From: Gammaproteobacteria bacterium
GTDB lineage: Bacteria; Gemmatimonadota; Gemmatimonadetes; Longimicrobiales; Gaopeijiaceae
DNA: 64,000 nt
Assembly: GCA_028821195.1 (NCBI GenBank)
Contig: JAPPHB010000106.1
Location: 50,832 to 114,831 of the forward strand
Direction: 5' to 3'
Shown here in pieces: positions 52,848-61,604 of the stretch. Numbering within the stretch: position 1 is the first letter of the stretch; every line of letters starts with the position of its first letter. The translations under genes and the position numbers were made by a program. The notes beneath the pieces are model-generated. The model was given only the letters and a program-made list of their open reading frames with translations. It had not been told where the DNA came from and did not search any database.

Positions 52848-53686
52848 CGGACACGAACATAACGTCGGCTCGCCTCCCACCCCAGCATGCAGCGCTTGCG
52901 CGCGGGGCCTCCGCCGTAGTTCCCCGACTCGCCGGTGGCGCGAATCACGCGATGGCAGGGGATGAGGAAGGAGACCGGGTTGCTGCCCACCGCGTTGCCC
53001 GTCGCGCGCGCTGCCCGCGCGCTGCAGACCTCCGCGGCGAGGCGTCCGTAGGTCGTGACCCCGCCGGTGGGGACGCGCAGCAGGGCGCGCCACACGGCGA
53101 GCTGGAAGTTGGTCCCGCGCACATGCACCGTCAGCGGGCCGGCGTCCGGATCGAACGGCGCCGAGAAGATGGTCTCCGCGATCGAGCCGGCCCGCGAGTC
53201 ATCGACTTCCAGCAGGGCCCGCCCCCAGGTGCGGCGGAGTCCCCGCTTCTCGGCCTCCACATCCCGGGCACCTGCGAACGAGAGCCGGCACACGCCCCGG
53301 CGCGTCCACGCGACGAAGACGGGCCCGAACGGGGAATCTCCCGTTCCGAAGCCGATCCGCAGCCCGGCGCCCCGGCTCCGGTACTCGCCCGGCGTTGCAG
53401 CCTCCACCGCCACGAAGTGATCGTGCAGCCTTCCCGGGCCGGACAACCCGCTTCCGTACGCCGCCGAGAGAACCGATTCGGCGTTGTCGAGCAACTTCCT
53501 GGCGTGCCGGACGGTCAGGAACTCCAGAAAGCGTTTCGGCGTGACCCCGGCCCACCGGGAGAACAGCCGATGCAGATGACTCGGGCTGAGCCCGACGTGC
53601 GCCGCCACCTCCGCGAGGTCCGGCTGGCGCGCGCGATGGCTGTCGAGGTAGCGGATGGCGGACTCGATGCGGTCGTAGTCGGTCAT
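52844..53686 (-). CDS. AraC-type HTH fused to O6-methylguanine-DNA methyltransferase (Ada-like, without zinc domain)
   Basis: About 280 residues. The first 100 or so residues are an AraC-type double helix-turn-helix (LAEVAAHVGLSPSHLHRLFS ... TVRHARKLLDNAESVL). Next come a short ribonuclease-like domain (IGFGTGDSPFGPVFVAW) and the methyltransferase domain with active-site IPCHRVIR (Cys244). The methyl-phosphotriester zinc domain that makes Ada a methylation-activated regulator is missing, so regulation must differ. It probably repairs O6-alkylguanine and may regulate its own region. The start used is ATG at 53686, with AGGT about six bases upstream; GTG at 53692 is possible. It is directly coupled to xthA by an ATGA overlap. 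Confidence 0.85.
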   Translation of the reverse strand: MTDYDRIESAIRYLDSHRARQPDLAEVAAHVGLSPSHLHRLFSRWAGVTPKRFLEFLTVRHARKLLDNAESVLSAAYGSGLSGPGRLHDHFVAVEAATPGEYRSRGAGLRIGFGTGDSPFGPVFVAWTRRGVCRLSFAGARDVEAEKRGLRRTWGRALLEVDDSRAGSIAETIFSAPFDPDAGPLTVHVRGTNFQLAVWRALLRVPTGGVTTYGRLAAEVCSARAARATGNAVGSNPVSFLIPCHRVIRATGESGNYGGGPARKRCMLGWEASRRYVRVR

Positions 53687-53917
53687 GTTCACCTGTTGCT
53701 CCGGAAGGGGTGGCTGGGCCGCGCGTTCGCCCTAAGCTGGCGCTTCCGTCCCTCGAAATCGACCCGATCCTTGCCACGGTGACCGGCCTCGAAGCGGGCC
53801 TGCGTCCGAACGTTGCCCGAGTAGTGCCGATCACGCGATGATTATCGTTGCACGCGTGTCCGTGCGGAGTCGGGAACTGCAGGTGGCGGCGTTCCCGGTG
53901 ACGTCCCTCGCCAACGC

Positions 53918-56749
53918 ATGAGAAAGATCATGAACGCCCCCGCATTCATCCACGGACTGCTCGTCACGGCCGGGATGCTTCTCGGTCCCGCCATCCTGCC
54001 GGCACAGGCGCCGGCGCCCGACAGCCCGCTCCCGGCCGATCCCGTGGTCACGGTGGGCGAACTCGCGAACGGACTTCGATACTACGTGCGCGAGAACGCC
54101 ACGCCCGAGAACCGCGCCGAGTTTCGCCTGGTCGTGAACGCCGGCTCCATTCTGGAGGACGAAGACCAGCTCGGTCTGGCCCACTTCACCGAACACATGG
54201 CCTTCAACGGCACCGAGAACTTCGAGAAGCAGGAACTGGTCGACTATCTGGAATCGATCGGGATGCAGTTCGGTCCCCACATCAACGCCTATACCAGCTT
54301 CGACGAGACGGTCTACATGCTGCGCGTCCCCATGGACGATCCGGAAGTGCTGGAGACGGCGTTCCAGATCCTCCAGGACTGGGCGCGCGGCGTGGTCTTC
54401 GACCCGGAGGAAGTGGACAGGGAGCGTGGGGTGGTGATCGAGGAGTGGCGGCTCGGGCGGGGGGCGCAGGCGCGGATGTTCGATGCCCAGCTCCCCATCC
54501 TCTTCGAGGGCTCCCTCTATGCCGACCGCCTGCCCATCGGGAAGACGGAGGTGCTGGAGACGGCTCCCGCGTCGGTGCTCGAGCGGTTCTACCGTGACTG
54601 GTACCGGCCCGACCTCATGGCGGTGGTGGCCGTGGGGGACTTCGACCGGGAAGCCATCGAAGGCATGATCCGCAGCGGGTTCGAGGGCCTTGCGCCGCCC
54701 GCGAATCCCCGCCTGCGCGCGACGCTGGAGGTGCCTTTCGACCACCCGCCGCGGGTGGCCATCGCGACCGACGTCGAGGCGTTGCAGTCGCAGGTGTCGG
54801 TGCTGTACAAGAGGCCGGTGGCCGCCAGGGGCACCGTGGCCGCCTTCCGCCGCGGCATCACCGAGAGCCTGTATGAGGGCATGATGGCGGCGCGCCTCGA
54901 GGAGCTGACGCAGCAGGCCGACCCGCCCTTCCTCATCGCCTTCCCGGCCGGAGGCAGCTTCGTGCGCGCGCTGGACATGTACCAGCTCCTCGCACTGGTG
55001 CCGGACGGCGGGCTCGAGCGCGGACTGGACGCGCTGCTCACGGAGGCCGAGCGCGTCCGGCGCCACGGCTTCACCGCGACGGAGTTCGAACGCCGCAAGG
55101 CCGAGGTCACGCGCGCCTTCGAGCGCCGTTTCGCGGAGCGTGAGAACCAGGAGTCCGCCAGTCTGGCGGGCCGCTACGTCCAGGCGTTCCTGACCGGCGC
55201 CGCCTTCACCAGCCCTGAGGACGAGCTGGAGCTGGCGAACGCGCTTCTGCCCGCAATCACGCTGGGGGAGGTGAACGGCCTGGCCGAGGAGTGGCTGCAG
55301 GAGCGGGGACGCGTGGTCATGGCCAATGCGCCCGAGAAGCCGGACCTGGAGGTGCCTACGGAAGAGGCCATCCAGGGCGTGTTCGCATCCGTGGTGAGCC
55401 GGGAGATCGAGCCCTGGGAGGACACGGCGGTCGACGCGCCGCTGGTGGCCGCGATTCCCGATGGATCCCCGGTGGTCGACGAAGAAGTGGTGGAGGAGGT
55501 GGGGGTGACCGTGTGGACCCTCGAGAACGGCGTGCGCGTGGTCCTCAAGCCCACCGACTTCCGGGACGACGAGATCCTCTTTGCGGCCACCAGCCCCGGG
55601 GGCACCTCGCTGGTTCCCGACGAGGAGTTCGCGGGCATCCGCATGGCTTCTGCGGTGGTGGTGGAGGGCGGCGTCGGCGAATTCGACAAGCTCGCCCTGG
55701 ACAAGAAGTTGGCGGGCCTGGACGTGCGCGTGTCGGCGAGCGTGGGCTCGCTGACCGAGGGCATCGGCGGCAGCGCTTCGCCGCGCGACATCGAGACCGC
55801 CTTCCAGCTCATCTACCAGCGCTTCATGGCCCCGAGGAAGGACGAAACCGCGTTCGCGGCCTACAAGATGCTGCTGTCCGGCATCTTCGCCAACCGGGGG
55901 GCCAGTCCCGCCGCGGCGCTCGGCGACACCGTGTCGCTGATCCTGACGCAGGGGCATCCCAGGGCGCTCCCGCCGGACGACGAGATGATCGAGCGCCTGG
56001 ATCTGGACGCCTCCTTCGCCTTCTATCAGGATCGATTCGCCGACGCCGGCGACTTCGTCTTCTTCTTCGTGGGCGCGTTCGACCCGGACGAGATGCGGCC
56101 GCTGGTGGAGACCTGGCTGGGCGGACTCCCGAGCCTGGGACGAGTGGAGACCTGGCGGGACGTGGGGATCGATCCCCCCGAGGGCGTGATCGAGAGGGAG
56201 GTGCGCAAGGGACTCGAGCCCCAGAGCCAGACCCGGATCGTCTTCGCGGGGGACGCCGAGTTCTCGCGCGAGGAGGAGATGGCGCTCGCCGCGCTCGCCG
56301 ATGTGCTGGACATCCGCCTTCGCGAGCTGCTGCGCGAGGATCTGGGCGGAACCTACGGGGTGGGCGTAAGCAGTTCCCTGTCGACCCGCCCGGACGAGGA
56401 ATATTCGGTGCGCATCAGCTTCGGGTCGGCCCCGGAGCGGGCCGAGGAGCTGGCGGCCGTGGTGTTCGAGGAGATCGACCGCATCCAGCTGGAAGGGCCC
56501 GATGCGGAAACCGTGGAGAAGGTGCGCGAGACCCAGCGCCGCAACAGGGAGACCCAGCTGGAGCAGAACCGCTACTGGCTGGGCCGCCTCCAGCGCCTCC
56601 ACCAGCTCGGCGTGGACTACGGCTACGCGACCTCATACGAGTTCATCGAGGGATGGACGGCGGACCACGTGCAGGAGGCCGCGCTCCGGTACCTGCGTGA
56701 CGATCGGTTCGTGAGGGTCGTGCTGTACCCGGAGAACCCCGTGCCCTGA
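53918..56749 (+). CDS. Exported M16 zinc metallopeptidase (pitrilysin family)
   Basis: About 943 residues in two homologous halves. Signal peptide ends near PAILPAQ. The inverted zinc motif is HFTEH (89-93), with the downstream glutamate supplied near VVIEEWRLGRG. The second half (from about residue 520) is the inactive partner domain with TSLVPDEEFAGIRMAS and EVRKGLEPQSQTRIVF. Such enzymes degrade peptides in the periplasm or outside the cell. ATG at 53918 is taken; ATG at 53930 also fits the signal peptide. A long antisense frame covers the same bases but is a codon-bias shadow. The gene stands alone and converges on the lipid kinase gene, whose stop lies 5 bp beyond. Confidence 0.92.
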   Translation: MRKIMNAPAFIHGLLVTAGMLLGPAILPAQAPAPDSPLPADPVVTVGELANGLRYYVRENATPENRAEFRLVVNAGSILEDEDQLGLAHFTEHMAFNGTENFEKQELVDYLESIGMQFGPHINAYTSFDETVYMLRVPMDDPEVLETAFQILQDWARGVVFDPEEVDRERGVVIEEWRLGRGAQARMFDAQLPILFEGSLYADRLPIGKTEVLETAPASVLERFYRDWYRPDLMAVVAVGDFDREAIEGMIRSGFEGLAPPANPRLRATLEVPFDHPPRVAIATDVEALQSQVSVLYKRPVAARGTVAAFRRGITESLYEGMMAARLEELTQQADPPFLIAFPAGGSFVRALDMYQLLALVPDGGLERGLDALLTEAERVRRHGFTATEFERRKAEVTRAFERRFAERENQESASLAGRYVQAFLTGAAFTSPEDELELANALLPAITLGEVNGLAEEWLQERGRVVMANAPEKPDLEVPTEEAIQGVFASVVSREIEPWEDTAVDAPLVAAIPDGSPVVDEEVVEEVGVTVWTLENGVRVVLKPTDFRDDEILFAATSPGGTSLVPDEEFAGIRMASAVVVEGGVGEFDKLALDKKLAGLDVRVSASVGSLTEGIGGSASPRDIETAFQLIYQRFMAPRKDETAFAAYKMLLSGIFANRGASPAAALGDTVSLILTQGHPRALPPDDEMIERLDLDASFAFYQDRFADAGDFVFFFVGAFDPDEMRPLVETWLGGLPSLGRVETWRDVGIDPPEGVIEREVRKGLEPQSQTRIVFAGDAEFSREEEMALAALADVLDIRLRELLREDLGGTYGVGVSSSLSTRPDEEYSVRISFGSAPERAEELAAVVFEEIDRIQLEGPDAETVEKVRETQRRNRETQLEQNRYWLGRLQRLHQLGVDYGYATSYEFIEGWTADHVQEAALRYLRDDRFVRVVLYPENPVP

Positions 56750-56753
56750 GGCT

Positions 56754-57356
56754 CTACCCGGCGAGCAGGGTCAGCGCGACCGCGGTCACCAGGGCCACCG
56801 TCACGTTGTCGTCCACCGGGATGGGCGCCCGCTCCGCCGCCGCGGCCACCAGGCCGACGGCAACCGCGGGCCCGGGTCCGGTGAACGGCAGCACGCACGC
56901 CGTCGCAACCGCCCAGAATACGGCGGACCCGAGCAGCGACGGCTGTCCGGGCTCCGCGCGGCCCCAGAGCCGGCCGCACACGCTGGCGCACGGATCGGCC
57001 AGCGCGACCACCAGGATGCTGGGGATCCAGACCCGGTTCGGAAACACCAGCATCACCGCGGCGGCGCCGATCACGTACCAGGTCGACGACGCCCACTTGC
57101 CGGACTCCCGCGGCGAGGCGAGGTGGCGGAAGACCCGGAAGAACTTGCGGTTGAGGTCGGGTCTCCGGAGGCGCAGGACATCCGTCCCGACTGCCACCGC
57201 GATGATCGCGCCCAGACCCACCGAGAGCGCCAGTGGCGGCAGGAAGTCCAGCCAGATGAGCCCGATCAGCCCCAGGCCGCAGCCGGCGTGCACGACCCGC
57301 CGCCACGGCTGCAGGCCGCGTGTCTGCTGCACCAGTTTCTCCAGGGCCGGGTCCAT
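56754..57356 (-). CDS. Membrane lipid kinase-like protein (dolichol/phytol kinase or CTP-dependent DAG kinase family)
   Basis: About 200 residues with five to six hydrophobic segments. The conserved middle LNRKFFRVFRHLASPRESGKWASST (in two pieces: LNRKFFRVFRHLA and SPRESGKWASSTWYV) and FPNRVWIPSILVVALADPCA match the family of CTP- or ATP-dependent polyprenol/diacylglycerol kinases. It would phosphorylate a membrane isoprenoid or diacylglycerol. ATG at 57356 is preferred because the 19 codons upstream of it lack the G/C third-position bias of the real gene. It is divergent from a PAP2 phosphatase, so the pair could set the balance between a lipid alcohol and its phosphate. Confidence 0.7.
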   Translation of the reverse strand: MDPALEKLVQQTRGLQPWRRVVHAGCGLGLIGLIWLDFLPPLALSVGLGAIIAVAVGTDVLRLRRPDLNRKFFRVFRHLASPRESGKWASSTWYVIGAAAVMLVFPNRVWIPSILVVALADPCASVCGRLWGRAEPGQPSLLGSAVFWAVATACVLPFTGPGPAVAVGLVAAAAERAPIPVDDNVTVALVTAVALTLLAG

Positions 57357-57536
57357 TTTCCGGGAATCTGCGGCCTCGACTGAGGGTGGGCGGGATTCGC
57401 GTACGCGAAACATATCCGCATTGCTACACGTCGGATGTCGGAATTGCCAAGCCGCTCGCTACCTCAAGCCTCTTGCCGACCGTTCGCTTCTTCGTAAGAT
57501 GGAAGGCGCCGCGCACACCTCGCCAGGAATCCAATC

Positions 57537-58037
57537 ATGATGGCAGCGCTGAGAGCTTACGACGAGCGCATGCTGGATGTCATCACGGCTCGCCGGAAAC
57601 GGTGGCTGGACATCTTCATGCGCGGGGTCACGCATGCGGGCGACTGGCCGTCGATGGTGGGCATCACGCTGATCCTCAGCTTCGGCTTCCCGTCCGGACT
57701 GCGCCGGGTGGGGTTCGAATGCATGGCCGTGCTTACGGTGTCGCACCTGGCGGTGCAATTGATGAAGCGCACCATCAATCGGGCAAGGCCGAAGCTGCGT
57801 CCGACGGGACTGTTCGTCCTGGAACCCCCCGACCGCTTCAGCTTCCCCTCGGGCCACGCCACCGCCGGGCTGGCGGTCGCCATCCCGCTCTACGTCGCGC
57901 TCCCCGCGCTGGCGGCCTTTACCGTTCTCGGCCTGGGGCTGGCCATCGGCGTGTCGCGCGCCTACCTGGGCGTGCACTATCCGGGCGACGTGCTCATGGG
58001 CTGGGTGACGGCTATCGTCACCGCGCTGATCGTTTGA
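57537..58037 (+). CDS. PAP2-family membrane phosphatase
   Basis: 166 residues with about five membrane helices. The three phosphatase motifs are intact: KRTINRARP (KX6RP), RFSFPSGHAT (PSGH) and SRAYLGVHYPGD (SRX5HX3D). It probably dephosphorylates a lipid phosphate such as undecaprenyl-pyrophosphate, phosphatidate or phosphatidylglycerol phosphate, at the outer face of the inner membrane. It is short for the family, so only the catalytic core is present. AGGA lies about nine bases before the first of two adjacent ATG codons. It stands opposite a lipid-kinase-like gene, which suggests a shared lipid substrate. Confidence 0.85.
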   Translation: MMAALRAYDERMLDVITARRKRWLDIFMRGVTHAGDWPSMVGITLILSFGFPSGLRRVGFECMAVLTVSHLAVQLMKRTINRARPKLRPTGLFVLEPPDRFSFPSGHATAGLAVAIPLYVALPALAAFTVLGLGLAIGVSRAYLGVHYPGDVLMGWVTAIVTALIV

Positions 58038-58089
58038 CCGGAAGCCTGTCGATCCAGCCTGGCAGCCGCCCGACCCGAGTCGGCTTCGC

Positions 58090-60057
58090 CTAGCCAGGCC
58101 CGGCGGGGCGGTCGCCCGGTGCCGGCATCCGGTAGCCCACCCTTCGTTCGTTGATGATGTAGGCCGGCCGAGCCCCGTCCTCGCCCAGTTTGTCGCGCAG
58201 CCTCTTCACGACGGCGTGCACCAGCCTCGGGTTGACGGAGCCCCGATAGCGGGTGCCCCAGGCGAGGCGCAGAAGCGCGCGGTAGGTGAGCACTCGGCCG
58301 GGGTTGGTCGAGAGCACGCGCAGCAGCTCGTACTCGGTGGCTGTCAGCTCCAGCGGCTCGCCGCCGAGGGTCACTCGGCGCGTATCATAGTCGATGGCCA
58401 GCTCTCGGAGCACGAAGGATTCGGGCTCGGCGCGCCTGCGCAACGCCGCCCGGATCCTCGCCGTCAACTCGGTCGCCGAGAACGGCTTGACGATGTAGTC
58501 GGCGGCCCCGGCTTCGAAGGCCTTCGCGATCGTTTCGTCCCGCCCGTAGGCGGAGATGAAGATGACCGGCAGGTCGGCCAGGTCCGGAACCTGTTCCATC
58601 AGCTTGATGCCGTCAGTCCCCGGAAACATCAGATCGAGCAGGACGAGGTGGGGCCGCTCCGCGCGAATGATGCTCGACAGTTCCCGCGGCTCGCCCGTCT
58701 CGAGCACGGCGTACCCTGCCGTGGTGAGCGCATCGCTGACAAAGAGCAGCGCCTGCGGGTCGTCGTCCACCACCAGGATGCGCGTCGCCTGCCCGTCTCG
58801 GTGGGGGCGTTGCCGCGCGTAGGACTCCGGCGCCGTCACGTCGCCGCCGGCCTCCGCGGCGATGGGGAGGGTGAACGTGAAGCGGGCGCCCTGGTCCTCG
58901 CCGTCGCTCTCCGCCCAGATGCGCCCGCCGTGGGCCTCCACCAGCCCCTTGCAGATGGCGAGGCCCAGACCCGTCGCCGCGCCACGCCTTCCGTCGCCCG
59001 CACCGGCCCGCCGGGAGAACAATCGCGCGAGCCGTTCGGGCGGAATGCCCTTGCCATTGTCCGAGACCGAGATCGCGACGTGCACGCCGTCCCGCCGGGC
59101 GCTCACCTCTATCGGGGACGATGCCTGAGAGTGTCTTGCCGCATTGGAGAGGAGGTTGCCCAGGACCTGCACGACGCGCTGCCGGTCCACCAGCACGCTC
59201 GGTAGACCCGGAGGCACGTCGACGCGCACGCCATGCGGGGCGCCGGCGCTCAGGAACGTGTTCCTCGCCCGGTCGATCAGCGCCGCGACATCGGAGGCTT
59301 CGGACCAGATCGACAGGGTGCCCGTCGCGATCCGCCCCGCATCGAGCAGGTCGCCCATGAGGACACTCATGTTGTCGGCCTGCTCGTCGATGATCCGGAA
59401 GAACTGCAGCATTTCGGTGGAAGAGAAGCGCGTGGAGGCCGCGAGCACCGTGGTTGACGAGCCCTTGATGGCGGCCAGCGGCGTGCGCAACTCGTGTGTC
59501 ACGATCCCCAGGAACTTCGCGCGCGCACGCTGCTCCTCGCGGAAGGTGCGGGCATTGGCGATCGCCGTCGCTGCCTGCGACGCCAGCAGCACGATAACCT
59601 CCTCGTCCTCGCGGGTGAACTCGCGGTGCCCGTCCTTGCCGACAAGAAAGACACTGCCGGCGTAGACGCCCCGATGACGGATCGGCGTGGCCTGCAGCGT
59701 TCTGGATGGAATGGCGATGGGCAGGAAACCGGACGACCGGAGCCAGGTCGGCAGATCCCCGATCCGCACCGCACCCGGAAGGCCGCGGAAATGCTCGAAG
59801 ACCCGGAGCGCATCTTCCCACTCCTCGAGCTGCCGCAACTGCTCCTCCGTCAGGCCGGAGACGACCCAGAGTCCGGGTTCGCCCGCGTCGTCGACGGTGG
59901 CGATCAGCCCATGGCGGGCACCGGTCAGGGCGCGAGCGCTGTCGACGACTTCCTGCAGGACAGTCTCAAGGTCCAGGCTCGCATTGATGCGCAGGATCGC
60001 GTTGCAGAGTTGCGAGACGCGCTCCTCGATTCTCAGCGCGTCCGGGTGCCCTGTCAC
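58090..60057 (-). CDS. GAF-histidine kinase-receiver-winged-helix fusion regulator
   Basis: About 655 residues from the GTG at 60057; a TTG at 60129 would add 24 residues. Domain order: GAF sensor (about 12-170), dimerisation/HisKA with FLGIVTHELRTPLAAIKG (phospho-His about 188), HATPase (NLLSNAARHS, VSDNGKGIPP, TGLGLAICK), receiver with VLLDLMFPGTDG (phospho-Asp about 475) and an OmpR-type winged helix (VTLGGEPLELTATEYELL ... RVGYRM). There is no membrane segment, so the signal is cytoplasmic. A single chain holding sensor, kinase, receiver and DNA-binding domain would phosphorylate itself and act directly on DNA. GGGGGG sits nine bases before the GTG. It diverges from a LuxR-type regulator across an AT-rich spacer with direct repeats. 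Confidence 0.88.
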   Translation of the reverse strand: MTGHPDALRIEERVSQLCNAILRINASLDLETVLQEVVDSARALTGARHGLIATVDDAGEPGLWVVSGLTEEQLRQLEEWEDALRVFEHFRGLPGAVRIGDLPTWLRSSGFLPIAIPSRTLQATPIRHRGVYAGSVFLVGKDGHREFTREDEEVIVLLASQAATAIANARTFREEQRARAKFLGIVTHELRTPLAAIKGSSTTVLAASTRFSSTEMLQFFRIIDEQADNMSVLMGDLLDAGRIATGTLSIWSEASDVAALIDRARNTFLSAGAPHGVRVDVPPGLPSVLVDRQRVVQVLGNLLSNAARHSQASSPIEVSARRDGVHVAISVSDNGKGIPPERLARLFSRRAGAGDGRRGAATGLGLAICKGLVEAHGGRIWAESDGEDQGARFTFTLPIAAEAGGDVTAPESYARQRPHRDGQATRILVVDDDPQALLFVSDALTTAGYAVLETGEPRELSSIIRAERPHLVLLDLMFPGTDGIKLMEQVPDLADLPVIFISAYGRDETIAKAFEAGAADYIVKPFSATELTARIRAALRRRAEPESFVLRELAIDYDTRRVTLGGEPLELTATEYELLRVLSTNPGRVLTYRALLRLAWGTRYRGSVNPRLVHAVVKRLRDKLGEDGARPAYIINERRVGYRMPAPGDRPAGPG

Positions 60058-60363
60058 CGGCCCATCCCCCCGGAGCTCGTCCGTCGTCCCGTCCCCGGAT
60101 ACAACCGTTGCATCACCAAAACATCGCAAACCCGACTCAAGATATCATCCAATCCTCATATAAGAACCAGTCCGGACGTGTCCTCATTTCGTAATATCAC
60201 TTATAAATATCACTAATCGACCTCAAAATATGACTGACAAATCACATGTTATCGGCTACCTTGAATGACGAGCTTGCGGTAAGCATGGGGGTGCTGTGTC
60301 CAGGCTATGGCTCCATTTGGCTACCGGAGGCGCGTGTTCGGGTGACGCGGCGAGGCAGGTACC
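60058..60363. promoter_or_regulatory. AT-rich divergent regulatory region with direct repeats
   Basis: A 306-bp gap between two divergent regulators, clearly AT-rich against the rest of the window. The 9-bp unit AATATCACT occurs twice, at 60193-60201 and 60206-60214, with a 13-bp period, and a related ATATCATC lies at 60142-60149. Such direct repeats are typical operators for OmpR-type winged-helix regulators, one of which is encoded alongside. The region likely holds both promoters; no coding sequence is seen. Confidence 0.55.
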
Positions 60364-61515
60364 ATGAACCCACCGGATCTGTTCGAGCGCGTCGTCGTGT
60401 CGCTGCAGGAGGCGGCGCTCGGCAAGGCGCGCTGGTCGGAGGCGGCGCTGCTGATCAACGAGATCAGCGGGACGAGGGGTGGCGCCCTGGCGTTTGCCGA
60501 CGGCCGCACCCAGGCTGATGCACACTTCCTGTTCATGCAGCTGTGCCACGACGGCGAACGCCGCGAGGACCTCGAGAGGGAGTACTTCAGGGAGTATTGG
60601 GAACGCGACGAGAGCATTCCCCGCGTCGGCCGTCTGGCGGACGGAGTGCTGGTGCCCACCGCCGAACTGTACACCGACCGGGAGAAGAAGAAGTCGCCGG
60701 CGTACACCGAGGCGAGGCGCAGGACCGGGATGCAGAACGGCCTCAACGTGCGGTTGGATGGGCCGGGCGGATCGAACATCGTCCTGAGTCTCGCGGACTC
60801 CCGGGAACCGGGAGGCTGGAGTTCGGCTCAGCTCGCCGTGGTCCGGCGCCTGCTCCCGCACGTGCGGCAGTTCGTGCGAGTTCGCAAGACGCTGACCGAT
60901 GCCGGAGCGCTGGGACGCTCGCTCTTCGCGTTGCTCGACGAGAGCCGCTGCAGCGTCATCCAGCTCGACCGGAACGCGCGAATCATCGCGGCGAACGACC
61001 GGGCCTGCCGCTTGCTGCGAGAGACAAGAGAGCTGTCGGACCGGGAAGGGTTCCTGAGCGCCACTACGCCTCGCGACAACGGCGAGTTGCAGCAATTGCT
61101 GGCTCAGGCGCTGCCGCGGCTCGGCGGCCCGGGATCATCCGGGTCAATGACCATCAGGCGTTTGTCATCCCGCACCAATCTGGTCGTGCACGTCACCCCC
61201 GTGGCGGTGCGCCAGCGGGACTTCCGCGCCGGACACGTCGCCGCGCTCGTCCTGGTCGTCGACCCGGAACGTCGGCCCAGCATCGACGTCCGCCTCGTGC
61301 AAGCCGCGCTCGACCTGACCCCGGCCGAGAGCCGGCTGGCGGTCATGGTGGCCGCCGGGCAACACGCACGTGACATCGCCGCGCGCACGGGACGCAGCGA
61401 AGGCACGGTGCGCTGGCACATACAGAACATCTTCCGCAAACAGGGCATCTCGGGTCAGGCCGACCTTGTGCGGCGGGTGTTGTCGCTGGAGGGCTTTCCG
61501 GACTTCAGCCCCTGA
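60364..61515 (+). CDS. LuxR-family transcriptional regulator with PAS-like middle domain
   Basis: About 383 residues. A C-terminal LuxR-type helix-turn-helix is evident (about 318-372, LTPAESRLAVMVAAGQHARDIAARTGRSEGTVRWHIQNIF in two parts). The middle (about 195-270) resembles a PAS-like sensor (FALLDESRCSVIQLDRNARIIAANDRACRLL, read in pieces), and the N-terminus is a helical sensor of unknown type. It should activate or repress transcription in response to a cytoplasmic cue. AGGT lies a few bases before the ATG at 60364. It faces away from the kinase-regulator fusion across a shared promoter region and converges on the TnpB-like gene. Confidence 0.85.
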   Translation: MNPPDLFERVVVSLQEAALGKARWSEAALLINEISGTRGGALAFADGRTQADAHFLFMQLCHDGERREDLEREYFREYWERDESIPRVGRLADGVLVPTAELYTDREKKKSPAYTEARRRTGMQNGLNVRLDGPGGSNIVLSLADSREPGGWSSAQLAVVRRLLPHVRQFVRVRKTLTDAGALGRSLFALLDESRCSVIQLDRNARIIAANDRACRLLRETRELSDREGFLSATTPRDNGELQQLLAQALPRLGGPGSSGSMTIRRLSSRTNLVVHVTPVAVRQRDFRAGHVAALVLVVDPERRPSIDVRLVQAALDLTPAESRLAVMVAAGQHARDIAARTGRSEGTVRWHIQNIFRKQGISGQADLVRRVLSLEGFPDFSP

Positions 61516-61604
61516 CGCCGGACCCGGGCAGGCGTCGTGGCGATCGTGTTCCAGCCTTGCATGTCCCTCGCACCCCGCTGATTCGTTCCGGCCTTCGCAG
61601 ACGA

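Noticed and set aside
53831..56602. 923-residue open frame antisense to the M16 peptidase
   Set aside because: It is the mirror of strong G/C third-position bias; the plus strand encodes a complete M16 protein with zinc motif and signal peptide.
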